This document shows, piece after piece, positions 1 through 7,890 of a DNA stretch of 40,635 bases. The stretch is from positions 1 through 40,635 of the forward strand of contig CALFJA010000014.1 in the NCBI GenBank assembly GCA_937877605.1, given 5' to 3'. Below the pieces are notes generated by a model, which saw only the letters and a program-made list of their open reading frames with translations, searched no databases and had not been told where the DNA came from. Each line of letters opens with the position of its first letter. Position 1 is the first letter of the stretch. This DNA is from an uncultured Prevotellaceae bacterium. Its GTDB lineage: Bacteria; Bacteroidota; Bacteroidia; Bacteroidales; Bacteroidaceae. The translations under genes and the position numbers were made by a program.

Positions 1-51
1 AGCGACCTCGCGCCCCCCAGACGTGTGCGCTACCAACTGCGCTAAATCCCG
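1..51 (-). tRNA. tRNA-Pro (anticodon GGG), 3' part cut off by the window edge
   Basis: Read on the minus strand from position 51, the sequence gives a 7-nt acceptor arm CGGGATT, TA, a D arm with GCGC/GCGC and the loop AGTTGGTA, then an anticodon arm with loop CTGGGGG. Bases 34-36 are GGG, which decodes proline, and a G follows at 37 as usual for this tRNA. The variable region AGGTC is followed by only three T-arm bases. The anticodon stem as read has one A/C mismatch and one wobble pair, so the fold is good but not perfect. A strong promoter lies just upstream (84-115). Confidence 0.8.
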
Positions 52-83
52 AACAAGCAAATGCCATGTGGCTTTTGCCACTG

Positions 84-115
84 CAAAAATAGGCAGTTTT
101 TTCCTATCGTGCAAA
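84..115 (-). promoter_or_regulatory. Bacteroidetes-type promoter for tRNA-Pro
   Basis: On the minus strand the -33 box TTTG (112-115) and the -7 box TATTTTTG (84-91, consensus TAnnTTTG) are separated by 20 bp, an exact match to the Bacteroidetes primary-sigma pattern. Transcription would start some 25-30 nt before the tRNA. Confidence 0.75.
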
Positions 116-254
116 TAATTTGTCGTTTTTTTGCGGGGAGTCCGCTCCTGTACTGCCCATCAAATCAGTCTGCTGGCTTCCTCTGCTACTGGCTTCGGCA
201 ATGTGTCATGGCAGTATCGTTTGGCAGGACGGGTGGAGAATACCCTCAAAAAGT

Positions 255-285
255 TTTGAATTTTCATGGCAGAATTGTATTTTTG
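255..285 (+). promoter_or_regulatory. Bacteroidetes-type promoter for the aroA-porW-porX operon
   Basis: TTTG at 255-258 and TATTTTTG at 278-285 are 19 bp apart and match the -33/-7 consensus. The expected start near 290 leaves a very short leader before the ATG at 298. This supports that start codon and makes this the likely main promoter of the five-gene unit that follows. Confidence 0.75.
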
Positions 286-297
286 TAAATTCAAAGT

Positions 298-1569
298 ATG
301 AAAGGAAAGACGCAGGTGACACAATACACGCTTACGGCTCCGGCACAGTTGTCGGGCCAAATCAGTCTGCCTGCATCGAAAAGCATAGCCAACCGTGCCC
401 TTATCATCTGCAAGTTGGTAGGTATGGAGCCGCTTTCGGACGTCCATCCCGACTCTGACGACATATATGCGATGCTCAATGCGTTGCAGTCAGGCGGCAG
501 CCAAGTAGATGTAGGCGCTTCGGGAACATGCATGCGCTTCCTCACGGCATACTATTCGACCCAGCCTGGCACGCATATTCTGGACGGAACGGCCCGTATG
601 CGGCAGCGACCCGTCGGTCCGCTGGTAGATGCGCTGCGGCAGTTAGGTGCCGACATTCACTATCTCGGAGAGGAAGGCTTCCCACCGCTGCGCATAGAAG
701 GTCGTCCGTTAGATGGCGGAATGCTGAAGATGAGTGGAGCAGTCAGTTCGCAGTTCATTTCCGCCCTCTTGCTCATTGCACCCATGATGGCCGGCGGACT
801 GCTGTTGCATCTGGAGGGAGAGGTAGTTTCCCGTCCCTACATCGACCTCACAATGGAAGTGATGAGGAACTTTGGTGCAGATGCAGAATGGCAGGGCGGA
901 GGAGCGGCGATCAGGGTGCGCCCCACAGGCTACCAGCCACGCGAATATCAGGTGGAGAGCGACTGGACGGCGGCATCCTACTGGTTCGAGAGCGTGGCAT
1001 TGGCTGGAGCAGGGAAAGCAGATATCCGTTGCACCGGCCTTTTCCCCAATTCAATACAAGGCGATGCAGCCTTGCAGCGCATCTACAATCAGTTTGGCGT
1101 GCAATCGGAATTTATATTCTCCGCTGGTTCGGCACCCCTGCTGCAAATCCGTGCCACATCGGCACCCCATCTGACTGTCAGCCTCGACCTGAACGCCCAC
1201 CCCGACCTGGCTCAGACCTTGGCCTGCACATGCATGGGACTTGGTATACCTTTCTTGTTCACAGGGCTGCAGACGCTCCATCTGAAAGAAACCGACCGTG
1301 TGATGGCACTTGTCAGCGAGGCAAGGAAACTCGGCTTTGTGCTTGAAAGCCCAGCGCACGGGCAACTGCAATGGAAGGGACAGCATTGTGAACCCACATA
1401 CCAGCCCATAGAAACCTACGACGATCACCGTATGGCGATGGCCTTTGCTCCGCTGGCAATAAGGTTCCCGCATCTTCGCCTGAACAATCCTGAAGTCGTG
1501 AACAAGTCATACCCCACATTCTGGGAACACTTCCGTGAAATTGGATGCACCATAGAAACTAATAGTTAA
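298..1569 (+). CDS. aroA: 3-phosphoshikimate 1-carboxyvinyltransferase (EPSP synthase)
   Basis: Transfers the enolpyruvyl group of PEP to shikimate 3-phosphate, the sixth step of the shikimate pathway to chorismate; cytoplasmic. The 423-residue protein shows the family signatures in order: PASKS (Lys-28, Ser-29) for substrate binding, GTCMRFLTA near residue 80, LKETDR (Lys-330 to Arg-334) and DDHRMAMAFAPLA (Asp-375 to Arg-378). Length is near the usual 410-430. The ATG at 298 is chosen because a consensus promoter ends at 285 and the N-terminus then aligns with the family. The stop codon TAA directly abuts the ATG of the next gene (1570), so the two are almost certainly co-transcribed and probably translationally coupled. 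Finding aroA at the head of an operon with secretion genes is a gene-order feature, not evidence of a functional link. Confidence 0.96.
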   Translation: MKGKTQVTQYTLTAPAQLSGQISLPASKSIANRALIICKLVGMEPLSDVHPDSDDIYAMLNALQSGGSQVDVGASGTCMRFLTAYYSTQPGTHILDGTARMRQRPVGPLVDALRQLGADIHYLGEEGFPPLRIEGRPLDGGMLKMSGAVSSQFISALLLIAPMMAGGLLLHLEGEVVSRPYIDLTMEVMRNFGADAEWQGGGAAIRVRPTGYQPREYQVESDWTAASYWFESVALAGAGKADIRCTGLFPNSIQGDAALQRIYNQFGVQSEFIFSAGSAPLLQIRATSAPHLTVSLDLNAHPDLAQTLACTCMGLGIPFLFTGLQTLHLKETDRVMALVSEARKLGFVLESPAHGQLQWKGQHCEPTYQPIETYDDHRMAMAFAPLAIRFPHLRLNNPEVVNKSYPTFWEHFREIGCTIETNS

Positions 1570-1971
1570 ATGCACTATCTCATCCTATCTCTCATCGTCC
1601 TGGCAATCGTATCGGCACTGTTCGGTCTGGTGTCGCACCTCCGAGGTGAAGGCAATGCCGTGGTAAAGCCTGAAGGCGACTGCTCAACCTGTACGGGAGA
1701 GAATGAGAAATGTGCCCGGATTTGTATGATGGAGGACGCAACCAAGCCCATAGAGTACTTCGACGACGAGGAACTCGACCGCTATGCGGGCAGATCCGGC
1801 GATACATACACGGACAGCGAGGTGGAGGAATTTGCCGAGGTGCTCTACACCATGCGTCCTGAAGAGGTGAAAGCGTGGTGCAGGAGCCTGCAGTTGCGCA
1901 ACATACACTTGCCGGACCAACTCAAGGACGAAACCTACAGCATCGTGAACGAACAGCGAAAGGTGCAATAA
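1570..1971 (+). CDS. Small single-pass membrane protein with a four-cysteine cluster, function unknown
   Basis: The 133-residue protein has one N-terminal transmembrane helix (about residues 3-22). A compact cluster Cys-38, Cys-41, Cys-48, Cys-52 (C-x2-C-x6-C-x3-C) follows directly, then an acidic hydrophilic domain. The spacing suggests a bound metal or Fe-S cluster, or two disulfides, but nothing visible tells which. It starts at the base after the aroA stop and ends 68 bp before porW, so it sits inside the aroA-porW-porX transcription unit. I believe a similar short protein occupies this slot in related genomes, but do not recognise a named family with certainty. A role beside PorW/PorX in the envelope is an inference from position only. 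Confidence 0.75.
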   Translation: MHYLILSLIVLAIVSALFGLVSHLRGEGNAVVKPEGDCSTCTGENEKCARICMMEDATKPIEYFDDEELDRYAGRSGDTYTDSEVEEFAEVLYTMRPEEVKAWCRSLQLRNIHLPDQLKDETYSIVNEQRKVQ

Positions 1972-2039
1972 TAAATATCCAGTCTTTTAGACTGTCAGTG
2001 CAATAATCAGGCGCATAGTGCGTTAATGAATAGTAAGCA

Positions 2040-5000
2040 TTGAACGACAGACACGCACATATCCATCCCCTGGCAGTAGTTGCCATCACAATTGTGATAC
2101 TTACTGCCTGCTCGACGCAGAAAAACACGCCGAGAACACGCTTTTGGCATTCGTTCAACGCCAAGTATAACACCTACTATAATGGCGCAATGGCCTATGT
2201 GGACGCCTCGCTCGAGAAAGAAAAGGGCAATGTCGACAACTTCACCGAAATCATTCCGCTCTATCCGGTGGGCAATAAGAAGAGCCGCGACCTGGGCAAA
2301 GGCAACTACGACCGCGCCATAGAGAAGAGCCAGAAAGCCATACACCAGCACAGCATCCGCCGTCGTCCCGTCTGGGACAAGCGCCGCCGAAAGACGGAAA
2401 AGGACATCGAGTGGCTCAATCGCCGCGAGTACAACCCCTTCCTGTGGAAAGCATGGATGCTCATGGGGCGGTCGCAGTTCCATCAGGGCAACTTCGACGA
2501 GGCGGCATCGACCTTCTCCTATATGAGCCGTCTGTACCAGACACAGCCTGCCATCTACGGAAAGGCACGTGCATGGCTGGCCAAATGCTACACCGAACAG
2601 GACTGGCTATACGATGCCGAGGATGTAATCAGAAACATGCAGCGCGACTCCATCCACTGGAAAGCAAAGAAGGAGTGGGACTACACCTATGCCGACTACT
2701 ACATTCACACAGGTGAATACGAAAAGGCAATACCCTACCTGCGGAAAGTTATCCGCCACGAGATGCGCAGCAAGCAGCGGGCCAGGCAATGGTTCCTGCT
2801 CGGACAGCTCGAAGCGGCACTCGGACACAGGGAGAATGCCTTCAAGGCGTACCGCAGTGTACTCCGACAGAACCCGCCGTATGAACTGCAATTCAACGCA
2901 AGAATAGCCATGACGGAAGTGATGACCCAGGGACAGAGCAAGAAAATGATTGCCCGTCTGCGCCGGATGGCTGTCAACGACAACAACGCTCAGTACCTCG
3001 ACCAAGTCTACTATGCCATAGGCAATATCCATCTCTCTAACGGTGATACCCTGAAAGCCATTGAGGCTTACGAGAAAGGGCGCACGAAGTCAACCCGTTC
3101 CGGAGTGGAGAAAGGTGTGCTCTTGTTGAAACTGGGCAATCTCTACTGGGAAAAGGAGAAATTTTCTGATGCCCATCGTTGCTATACTGAGGCACTTGGA
3201 ATGATTGACAAAGACCGTGACGACTACAAGGAACTGTCGCAACGCACCATTGTCCTCGACCAGTTGGTGCCCCATACAGAGGCAGTCCATATGCAGGACT
3301 CTCTTCAGGAACTTGCCAGAATGCCAGAGGAAGAGCGCAACAAGGCCATAGACAAACTCATTGAGGCGTATAAGAAGAAACTGAAGGAGGAACGCCGGGC
3401 TCAGGCCGAGCTGGCAAACGCAGGTAATAACAATGGATTGGAAGACATTCCTACCAAGTCGTCGAACACCACATCTCCCACGCAGGTTAACCCACAGCAG
3501 TCTGCCGTCTGGTATTTCTACAACCCGACGGCCGTCCAGCAGGGCAAACTCTCATTCGAGCAACTTTGGGGAAAGCGTGAGAACGAGGATGACTGGCGTC
3601 GCAGCAACAAGACCGTTGTGGAGCAACTCACGGCCGAGGAGGAGTACACTCCCGAACAGTTGGATTCCCTCCAGCAGGCAATCGTGGCGGAAGACTCACT
3701 CCAGCAGGCTGCCGACTCGCTGCAGAAAGATCCGCTGAAGAGGGAATACTACCTCAAACAGATACCTTTGACCGAGGAGCAGATGGCTGCATCGAACGGT
3801 ATCTTGATGTCGGAAATCTACCAATCGGCAGTCATTCTCAAGGACAAGATGAACAACCTGCCTCTCAGCCAGAAATATTTCGACCGCCTGGTGGCAGACT
3901 TTCCCGACTATCCTCAGCGGGATGATGTGTGGTACCACCTCTATCTGCTTCATTCGCGGAAGCAGGAACATCTCACGGCAGAAGTGGCATTGGACTCTCT
4001 CTTCAACGGATACCCGGAATCGAAATGGACAGTTCTGCTCAAGGATCCCTACTACGAGGAGAACGCCCGCTTTGGAGTGCATATAGAAGACTCGCTCTAT
4101 GCAGCCACCTATGATGCCTTCAAGGCCGACCGCTTCACCGAGGTGATGGAAAATGTGGAGCTTTCAGAGAACCGGTTCCCTGAGGGGGCACACCGCGACA
4201 AGTTCATTTTCGTGGAGGGAATGACGCTCCTCAATGAAGGAAAAGCCGATGGGTGTCTCGAAAGGATGAAGACGGTTGTGGAGCAATATCCCAAAAGTGA
4301 ACTTGCTGAGATGGCAGGAATGATTGTCAAGGGTGTGAATGCCGGCAGGAAACTGCGTGGCGGACGCTTCGACATTGGCGATGTGTGGCAGCGCAGAACC
4401 GAGGTAATGACGGAGGGAGACTCCACCGAAGTGAAGACATTTGTCAACGACCGGAACACGCCCTTCCTCTTTATGTATGCCTATGTTCCCGACTCGCTCA
4501 ACGAGAACCAACTGCTCTTTGAGCTTGCCCGCTACAACTTCACCAGCTACCTGGTAAGGAGCTTCGACATAGAAATAGACGACGATGCCGGCCTGCACCG
4601 CATGAAGGTGGCGGGATTCAAGAGCTATGATGAGGCATTGCAGTATGCCCGCCAACTGTATCAGCAGCGCCGCATTGCCGAAATCGCCCAGAAAGCCCGC
4701 CCGATTATCGTTAGTGAGAAGAACTTCCCCCTGCTCGGGACCGCCTACAGCTACGACGATTACAACGATTATTACAATAAACATTTCGCACCTCTCAAGA
4801 TATCGACCTACAAGTTGCTCCAGCAACCGGTTGAACTGGGTGAGGAACCCGAGGAAGAACCCACCGTTGAGCAGATTGACGAGCAGTTGGACGACCCGGA
4901 CTTTGTGGACAACGGGCTGGATGTTGCCGAGGAACCTGAACAGGGAACCACCGTTGTGGAGGAACAGGATGCCACTATTATAGAGGAACCTGCCGAGGAC

Positions 5001-5441
5001 GCGGTCAGCGAAGATGCCACCCTTGTGGTGGAAGAAGAGCCCGAGCAGCCTGCAAGCACCAACGAATGGGTAATTGAAGAGGATGAACCGCAGTCCATGG
5101 TGACCAACGAATTTGTGGTGGAAGAAGAAACAACGGCGATGGAAGAGCCTGAAGATGCCATCGTGGTGGAGGAAGAACCTGCCGTCAAAGCCCAGCCGGC
5201 GGTCATCAAGACGCAGCCTGCCGAACTGCCGAAACTGGAGAAACCCGTGCTCGAACCCACCCGGCCGGTGCAGCAGAGCGTTTCGCCGAAGGAGGATACG
5301 GGCATCTATTTCGACGACGGTTTCGGAGCTCCGGAGGATGTGCGCCGTACGAACACCAAGCAGAACAATAGCAACGCAGAAAAGAAAAAGCCTCAGAAGT
5401 TTGACCTGGAAGACGAATACTACGACCTGGACGGCTTCTGA
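2040..5441 (+). CDS. porW: PorW/SprE-type T9SS lipoprotein with TPR repeats
   Basis: PorW (SprE in gliding flavobacteria) is a large TPR lipoprotein required for the type IX secretion system. The 1133-residue product starts with a lipoprotein signal: hydrophobic residues 10-22, then TAC with lipid-acceptor Cys-24. Helical TPR-like repeats cover roughly residues 60-430 and 560-800, with a charged Lys/Arg/Glu-rich stretch near 430-470. A short SPOR-like segment (GLHRMKVAGFKSYDEAL) lies near residue 850. The last 200 residues are a very acidic, Glu/Val/Pro-rich low-complexity tail, ending in an acidic-aromatic peptide. The start codon is TTG: an in-frame TAA lies two codons upstream at 2034, and no ATG or GTG lies before the signal peptide. 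porX follows after 22 bp, which supports the PorW assignment. Confidence 0.85.
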   Translation: MNDRHAHIHPLAVVAITIVILTACSTQKNTPRTRFWHSFNAKYNTYYNGAMAYVDASLEKEKGNVDNFTEIIPLYPVGNKKSRDLGKGNYDRAIEKSQKAIHQHSIRRRPVWDKRRRKTEKDIEWLNRREYNPFLWKAWMLMGRSQFHQGNFDEAASTFSYMSRLYQTQPAIYGKARAWLAKCYTEQDWLYDAEDVIRNMQRDSIHWKAKKEWDYTYADYYIHTGEYEKAIPYLRKVIRHEMRSKQRARQWFLLGQLEAALGHRENAFKAYRSVLRQNPPYELQFNARIAMTEVMTQGQSKKMIARLRRMAVNDNNAQYLDQVYYAIGNIHLSNGDTLKAIEAYEKGRTKSTRSGVEKGVLLLKLGNLYWEKEKFSDAHRCYTEALGMIDKDRDDYKELSQRTIVLDQLVPHTEAVHMQDSLQELARMPEEERNKAIDKLIEAYKKKLKEERRAQAELANAGNNNGLEDIPTKSSNTTSPTQVNPQQSAVWYFYNPTAVQQGKLSFEQLWGKRENEDDWRRSNKTVVEQLTAEEEYTPEQLDSLQQAIVAEDSLQQAADSLQKDPLKREYYLKQIPLTEEQMAASNGILMSEIYQSAVILKDKMNNLPLSQKYFDRLVADFPDYPQRDDVWYHLYLLHSRKQEHLTAEVALDSLFNGYPESKWTVLLKDPYYEENARFGVHIEDSLYAATYDAFKADRFTEVMENVELSENRFPEGAHRDKFIFVEGMTLLNEGKADGCLERMKTVVEQYPKSELAEMAGMIVKGVNAGRKLRGGRFDIGDVWQRRTEVMTEGDSTEVKTFVNDRNTPFLFMYAYVPDSLNENQLLFELARYNFTSYLVRSFDIEIDDDAGLHRMKVAGFKSYDEALQYARQLYQQRRIAEIAQKARPIIVSEKNFPLLGTAYSYDDYNDYYNKHFAPLKISTYKLLQQPVELGEEPEEEPTVEQIDEQLDDPDFVDNGLDVAEEPEQGTTVVEEQDATIIEEPAEDAVSEDATLVVEEEPEQPASTNEWVIEEDEPQSMVTNEFVVEEETTAMEEPEDAIVVEEEPAVKAQPAVIKTQPAELPKLEKPVLEPTRPVQQSVSPKEDTGIYFDDGFGAPEDVRRTNTKQNNSNAEKKKPQKFDLEDEYYDLDGF

Positions 5442-5463
5442 TATAAATCGTAATAATTCCGCA

Positions 5464-7032
5464 ATGAGTAATGGACAACTGTTGTGGGCCGACGATGAGA
5501 TGGAACTGCTCAAGGCCCATGTGCTCTTTTTGGAGAAAAAAGGATATGAGGTGACCACCGTCACCAATGGTGCTGATGCCATAGAGGAATGCCGGCAGCG
5601 CACTTTCGACCTGATTATGCTCGACGAAATGATGCCGGGCCTGACCGGTCTGGAGACTCTTCAGCAGATAAAGGAGATTGCGCCGGCCACGCCTGTGGTC
5701 ATGGTGACTAAGAGCGAGGAGGAAGACATCATGAACCAGGCCATCGGAAGCAAGATTGCCGACTACCTGATAAAGCCCGTCAACCCTAATCAGATACTGC
5801 TGACGCTCAAGAAGAACATCCACCGCAGGGAACTCCTGACGGAAGTGACCCAGTCGGGCTACCAGCAGAACTTCATGAACATCTCCATGCAGATTGCCGA
5901 CTCGAACAACTGGCAGGACTGGATGGCGGTCTACAAACGGCTGGTTCATTGGGAACTGGAACTCTCCTCGACCGACAGCAGCATGTCGGAGATGCTCCAA
6001 ATGCAGAAGCAGGAGGCTAATAACGGCTTTGCCAAGTATATCAAGCGGAACTACCTGTCGTGGGTGGACCCTTCTCGCGAGACATCCGACCTGTCCGACC
6101 GGCCGCTGATGAGCCCCGACCTGTTCCGCGAGCGCATCTTCCCCATGCTGAACAAGGGCGAGAAAGTCTTTCTGGTTGTCATCGACAACTTCCGCTACGA
6201 CCAGTGGCGTGTGCTTTCGGAGGAAATCGGCGACATGTTCGATGTGGGCGAGGAACTCTACATGAGCATTCTCCCCACGGCGACGCAGTATGCCCGCAAT
6301 GCCATCTTTAGCGGGCTGATGCCCACGCAGATAGCCAAGATGTTCCCCGAACTGTGGGTTGACGAGGATGAGGAAGAGGGCAAGAACCTGAACGAGGGGC
6401 CGCTGATAAAGACACAGATAGAGCGCTATCGCCGGCACGACACTTTCTCCTACAACAAGATTAACGACTCGGCGGGGGCAGAACGCTTCCTGGACCATCT
6501 GGATGCGCTGAAGAACAACGACTTGAATGTGGTGGTGGTGAACTTCATCGACATGCTTTCCCATGCCCGTACGGAGTCGAAGATGGTGCGCGAACTGGCC
6601 AACTCGGAATCGGCCTATCGCTCCATCACACTGTCGTGGTTCCGCCATTCCATCATTTCCGAGTTGCTCAAGCAACTGGCGCAGTCGGAATTCAAGGTGA
6701 TCATCACCACCGACCACGGCTCGATACGCACCTCCAACCCCTTGAAAATAGTCGGCGACCGCAACACCAACACCAATCTGCGCTACAAACTGGGCAAGAA
6801 CCTGGCCTACAACGAGAAGGAGGTGTTCGAAATCCGTGACCCGCGGCGTGCACAGTTGCCTGCCCCTAACCTCAGCACTGCCTATGTATTTGCCTCGGGC
6901 AGCGATTTCTTTGCCTATCCGAACAACTACAATTACTATGTGTCTTACTACAAGAACACCTTCCAGCACGGCGGTGTCTCTATGGAGGAGATGCTCATCC
7001 CCCTCGTGACACTCACCCCGCGGCGCCGGTAG
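5464..7032 (+). CDS. porX: PorX: response regulator fused to a PglZ/alkaline-phosphatase-superfamily domain
   Basis: PorX is the response-regulator effector of T9SS. The 522-residue protein has a CheY-like receiver (1-120): acidic pocket Asp-10/Asp-11, phospho-acceptor Asp-54 in LDEMMPG, Thr-82, and Lys-104 followed by Pro-105. A helical linker follows. The PglZ domain (about 200-515) keeps a complete set of alkaline-phosphatase-superfamily metal residues: Asp-241 (VVIDNFRYD), the nucleophile region PTATQYARN (Thr-272/Thr-274), Asp-363 and His-367 (NFIDMLSHAR), Asp-417 and His-418 (TTDHGS), and His-502 (FQHGG). It should therefore be an active metallo-phosphohydrolase. The frame is open upstream to 5113 but overlaps porW; the ATG at 5464 gives the family N-terminus. 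No PorY-type histidine kinase is in the window, so its partner must be elsewhere. Confidence 0.93.
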   Translation: MSNGQLLWADDEMELLKAHVLFLEKKGYEVTTVTNGADAIEECRQRTFDLIMLDEMMPGLTGLETLQQIKEIAPATPVVMVTKSEEEDIMNQAIGSKIADYLIKPVNPNQILLTLKKNIHRRELLTEVTQSGYQQNFMNISMQIADSNNWQDWMAVYKRLVHWELELSSTDSSMSEMLQMQKQEANNGFAKYIKRNYLSWVDPSRETSDLSDRPLMSPDLFRERIFPMLNKGEKVFLVVIDNFRYDQWRVLSEEIGDMFDVGEELYMSILPTATQYARNAIFSGLMPTQIAKMFPELWVDEDEEEGKNLNEGPLIKTQIERYRRHDTFSYNKINDSAGAERFLDHLDALKNNDLNVVVVNFIDMLSHARTESKMVRELANSESAYRSITLSWFRHSIISELLKQLAQSEFKVIITTDHGSIRTSNPLKIVGDRNTNTNLRYKLGKNLAYNEKEVFEIRDPRRAQLPAPNLSTAYVFASGSDFFAYPNNYNYYVSYYKNTFQHGGVSMEEMLIPLVTLTPRRR

Positions 7033-7063
7033 GATGTGCTGCCCGTAATATATGATAATGAGT

Positions 7064-7483
7064 ATGGAACTTAAAATAAACAGTATAGACCAGTTGGCGA
7101 CCGCTGCCCGGCAGTTTGTCCAGGGCATGGGCGAAGCCGCGGTGTTTGCCTTCTACGGCAAGATGGGGGCTGGGAAGACCACCTTCATCAAGGCAGTGTG
7201 CGAGGCACTGGGCGTTACCGATGTCATCACCTCGCCCACCTTTGCCATCGTCAACGAGTACCGCTCCGACGAGACGGGCGAACTCATCTATCATTTCGAC
7301 TTCTACCGCATCAAGACCGTCGGCGAGGTGTACGACATGGGCTACGAAGACTACTTCTACAGCGGTGCCCTTTGCTTCATTGAATGGCCTGAACTGATAG
7401 AGGAACTCCTGCCAGACGATGCCGTCAGAGTGACCATCGAGGAGGCTGCCGACGGTTCCGGCGAACGGATTGTTCGGTGGTAG
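7064..7483 (+). CDS. tsaE: tRNA threonylcarbamoyladenosine biosynthesis ATPase TsaE
   Basis: TsaE is the ATPase of the TsaB-TsaD-TsaE complex that makes t6A at position 37 of ANN-decoding tRNAs. The 139-residue protein shows a P-loop GKMGAGKTT (Gly-32 to Thr-40), the switch-like SPTF segment, and the FDFYRI and IEWPE motifs typical of the family. Three in-frame ATGs (7052, 7058, 7064) are possible; 7064 (MELKINSI) gives the usual N-terminus, and the others would add only two or four residues. It follows porX by 31 bp and is the last gene before a strong terminator at 7528. Placement of tsaE behind porX is common in this phylum. Confidence 0.92.
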   Translation: MELKINSIDQLATAARQFVQGMGEAAVFAFYGKMGAGKTTFIKAVCEALGVTDVITSPTFAIVNEYRSDETGELIYHFDFYRIKTVGEVYDMGYEDYFYSGALCFIEWPELIEELLPDDAVRVTIEEAADGSGERIVRW

Positions 7484-7490
7484 GCAGGCG

Positions 7491-7520
7491 GAAATGTTAA
7501 AATCGTAAGCAAACTTTACA
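7491..7520 (+). repeat. Short copy of the GAAATGTTAA...CTTTACA element
   Basis: Starts with GAAATGTTAA (7491-7500) and ends with CTTTACA (7514-7520), the same two ends as the 46-bp copies at 7809 and 20855 but with only 13 bp between them. It lies just after the tsaE stop and just before that gene's terminator. Confidence 0.5.
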
Positions 7521-7527
7521 GATACCG

Positions 7528-7560
7528 ACTTCCAAGTGGACCTCACTTGGAAGTTTTTTT
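7528..7560 (+). terminator. Rho-independent terminator of the aroA-tsaE operon
   Basis: Perfect 11-bp stem ACTTCCAAGTG (7528-7538) / CACTTGGAAGT (7544-7554) with a 5-nt loop, followed by a run of seven T. It is placed 45 bp after the tsaE stop. Confidence 0.9.
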
Positions 7561-7596
7561 GTGCCTTTAGCCTTGGAAAGGTGTGGCTTCCGGTGC

Positions 7597-7680
7597 CGAC
7601 TAGGGCTTAAACGGGATTGCGGCTGGGGCTCGTCCGATTTGTGTTTGGAGCCCAGTTGCATGGCAAGAGCGCCCCAAATG
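7597..7680 (+). repeat. 22-bp-period palindrome array, locus A (degenerate)
   Basis: Units of 17 bp start at 7597/7598, 7620, 7642 and 7664: CGACTAGGGCTTAAACG, CGGCTGGGGCTCGTCCG, TGTTTGGAGCCCAGTTG and CAAGAGCGCCCCAAATG. The last three are exactly 22 bp apart; the first is off by one. Each keeps the GC-rich core of the array at 12376, with divergent arms. It lies between the terminators of two convergent genes, so it is not an obvious promoter or operator for either. Confidence 0.55.
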
Positions 7681-7808
7681 GTTTGAAGAATTAGGGCAGT
7701 GGCGAAAAATCAGCCTGCTAACCGACTGGCCTTCAGGGGAGAAGCGCAAGGAGCGTCGAACGCTTGTGTGGTGGAACAATTTCCCGGTGGGTGGAAGAAA
7801 GTCCGTCA

Positions 7809-7854
7809 GAAATGTTAACGGAATAGCGTTTTTCCTCGGAAATCTTTACAAAAG
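7809..7854 (+). repeat. 46-bp dispersed element, copy 1
   Basis: GAAATGTTAA, a 10-bp variable part, TTTTTCCTC, a 6-bp variable part, and CTTTACAAAAG. The three fixed blocks recur at 20855-20900 in the same order and in an element of the same total length. Copy 1 abuts the trxA terminator hairpin. Confidence 0.6.
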
Positions 7855-7855
7855 C

Positions 7856-7890
7856 GAGCGGGCTGGGAGTCAGATTCTCCCAGCCCGCTC
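7856..7890 (-). terminator. Terminator of dnaE-trxA
   Basis: Perfect 14-bp GC-rich stem GAGCGGGCTGGGAG (7856-7869) / CTCCCAGCCCGCTC (7877-7890) with a 7-nt loop. On the minus strand it is followed by GC and a TTTT run (7851-7854 complement), placing it 22 bp after the trxA stop. Confidence 0.85.

Noticed and set aside
7613..7870. Riboswitch or structured ncRNA between tsaE and trxA
   Set aside because: No known riboswitch core or promoter could be recognised; the convergent position makes a leader role impossible. Left as an unknown repeat region.
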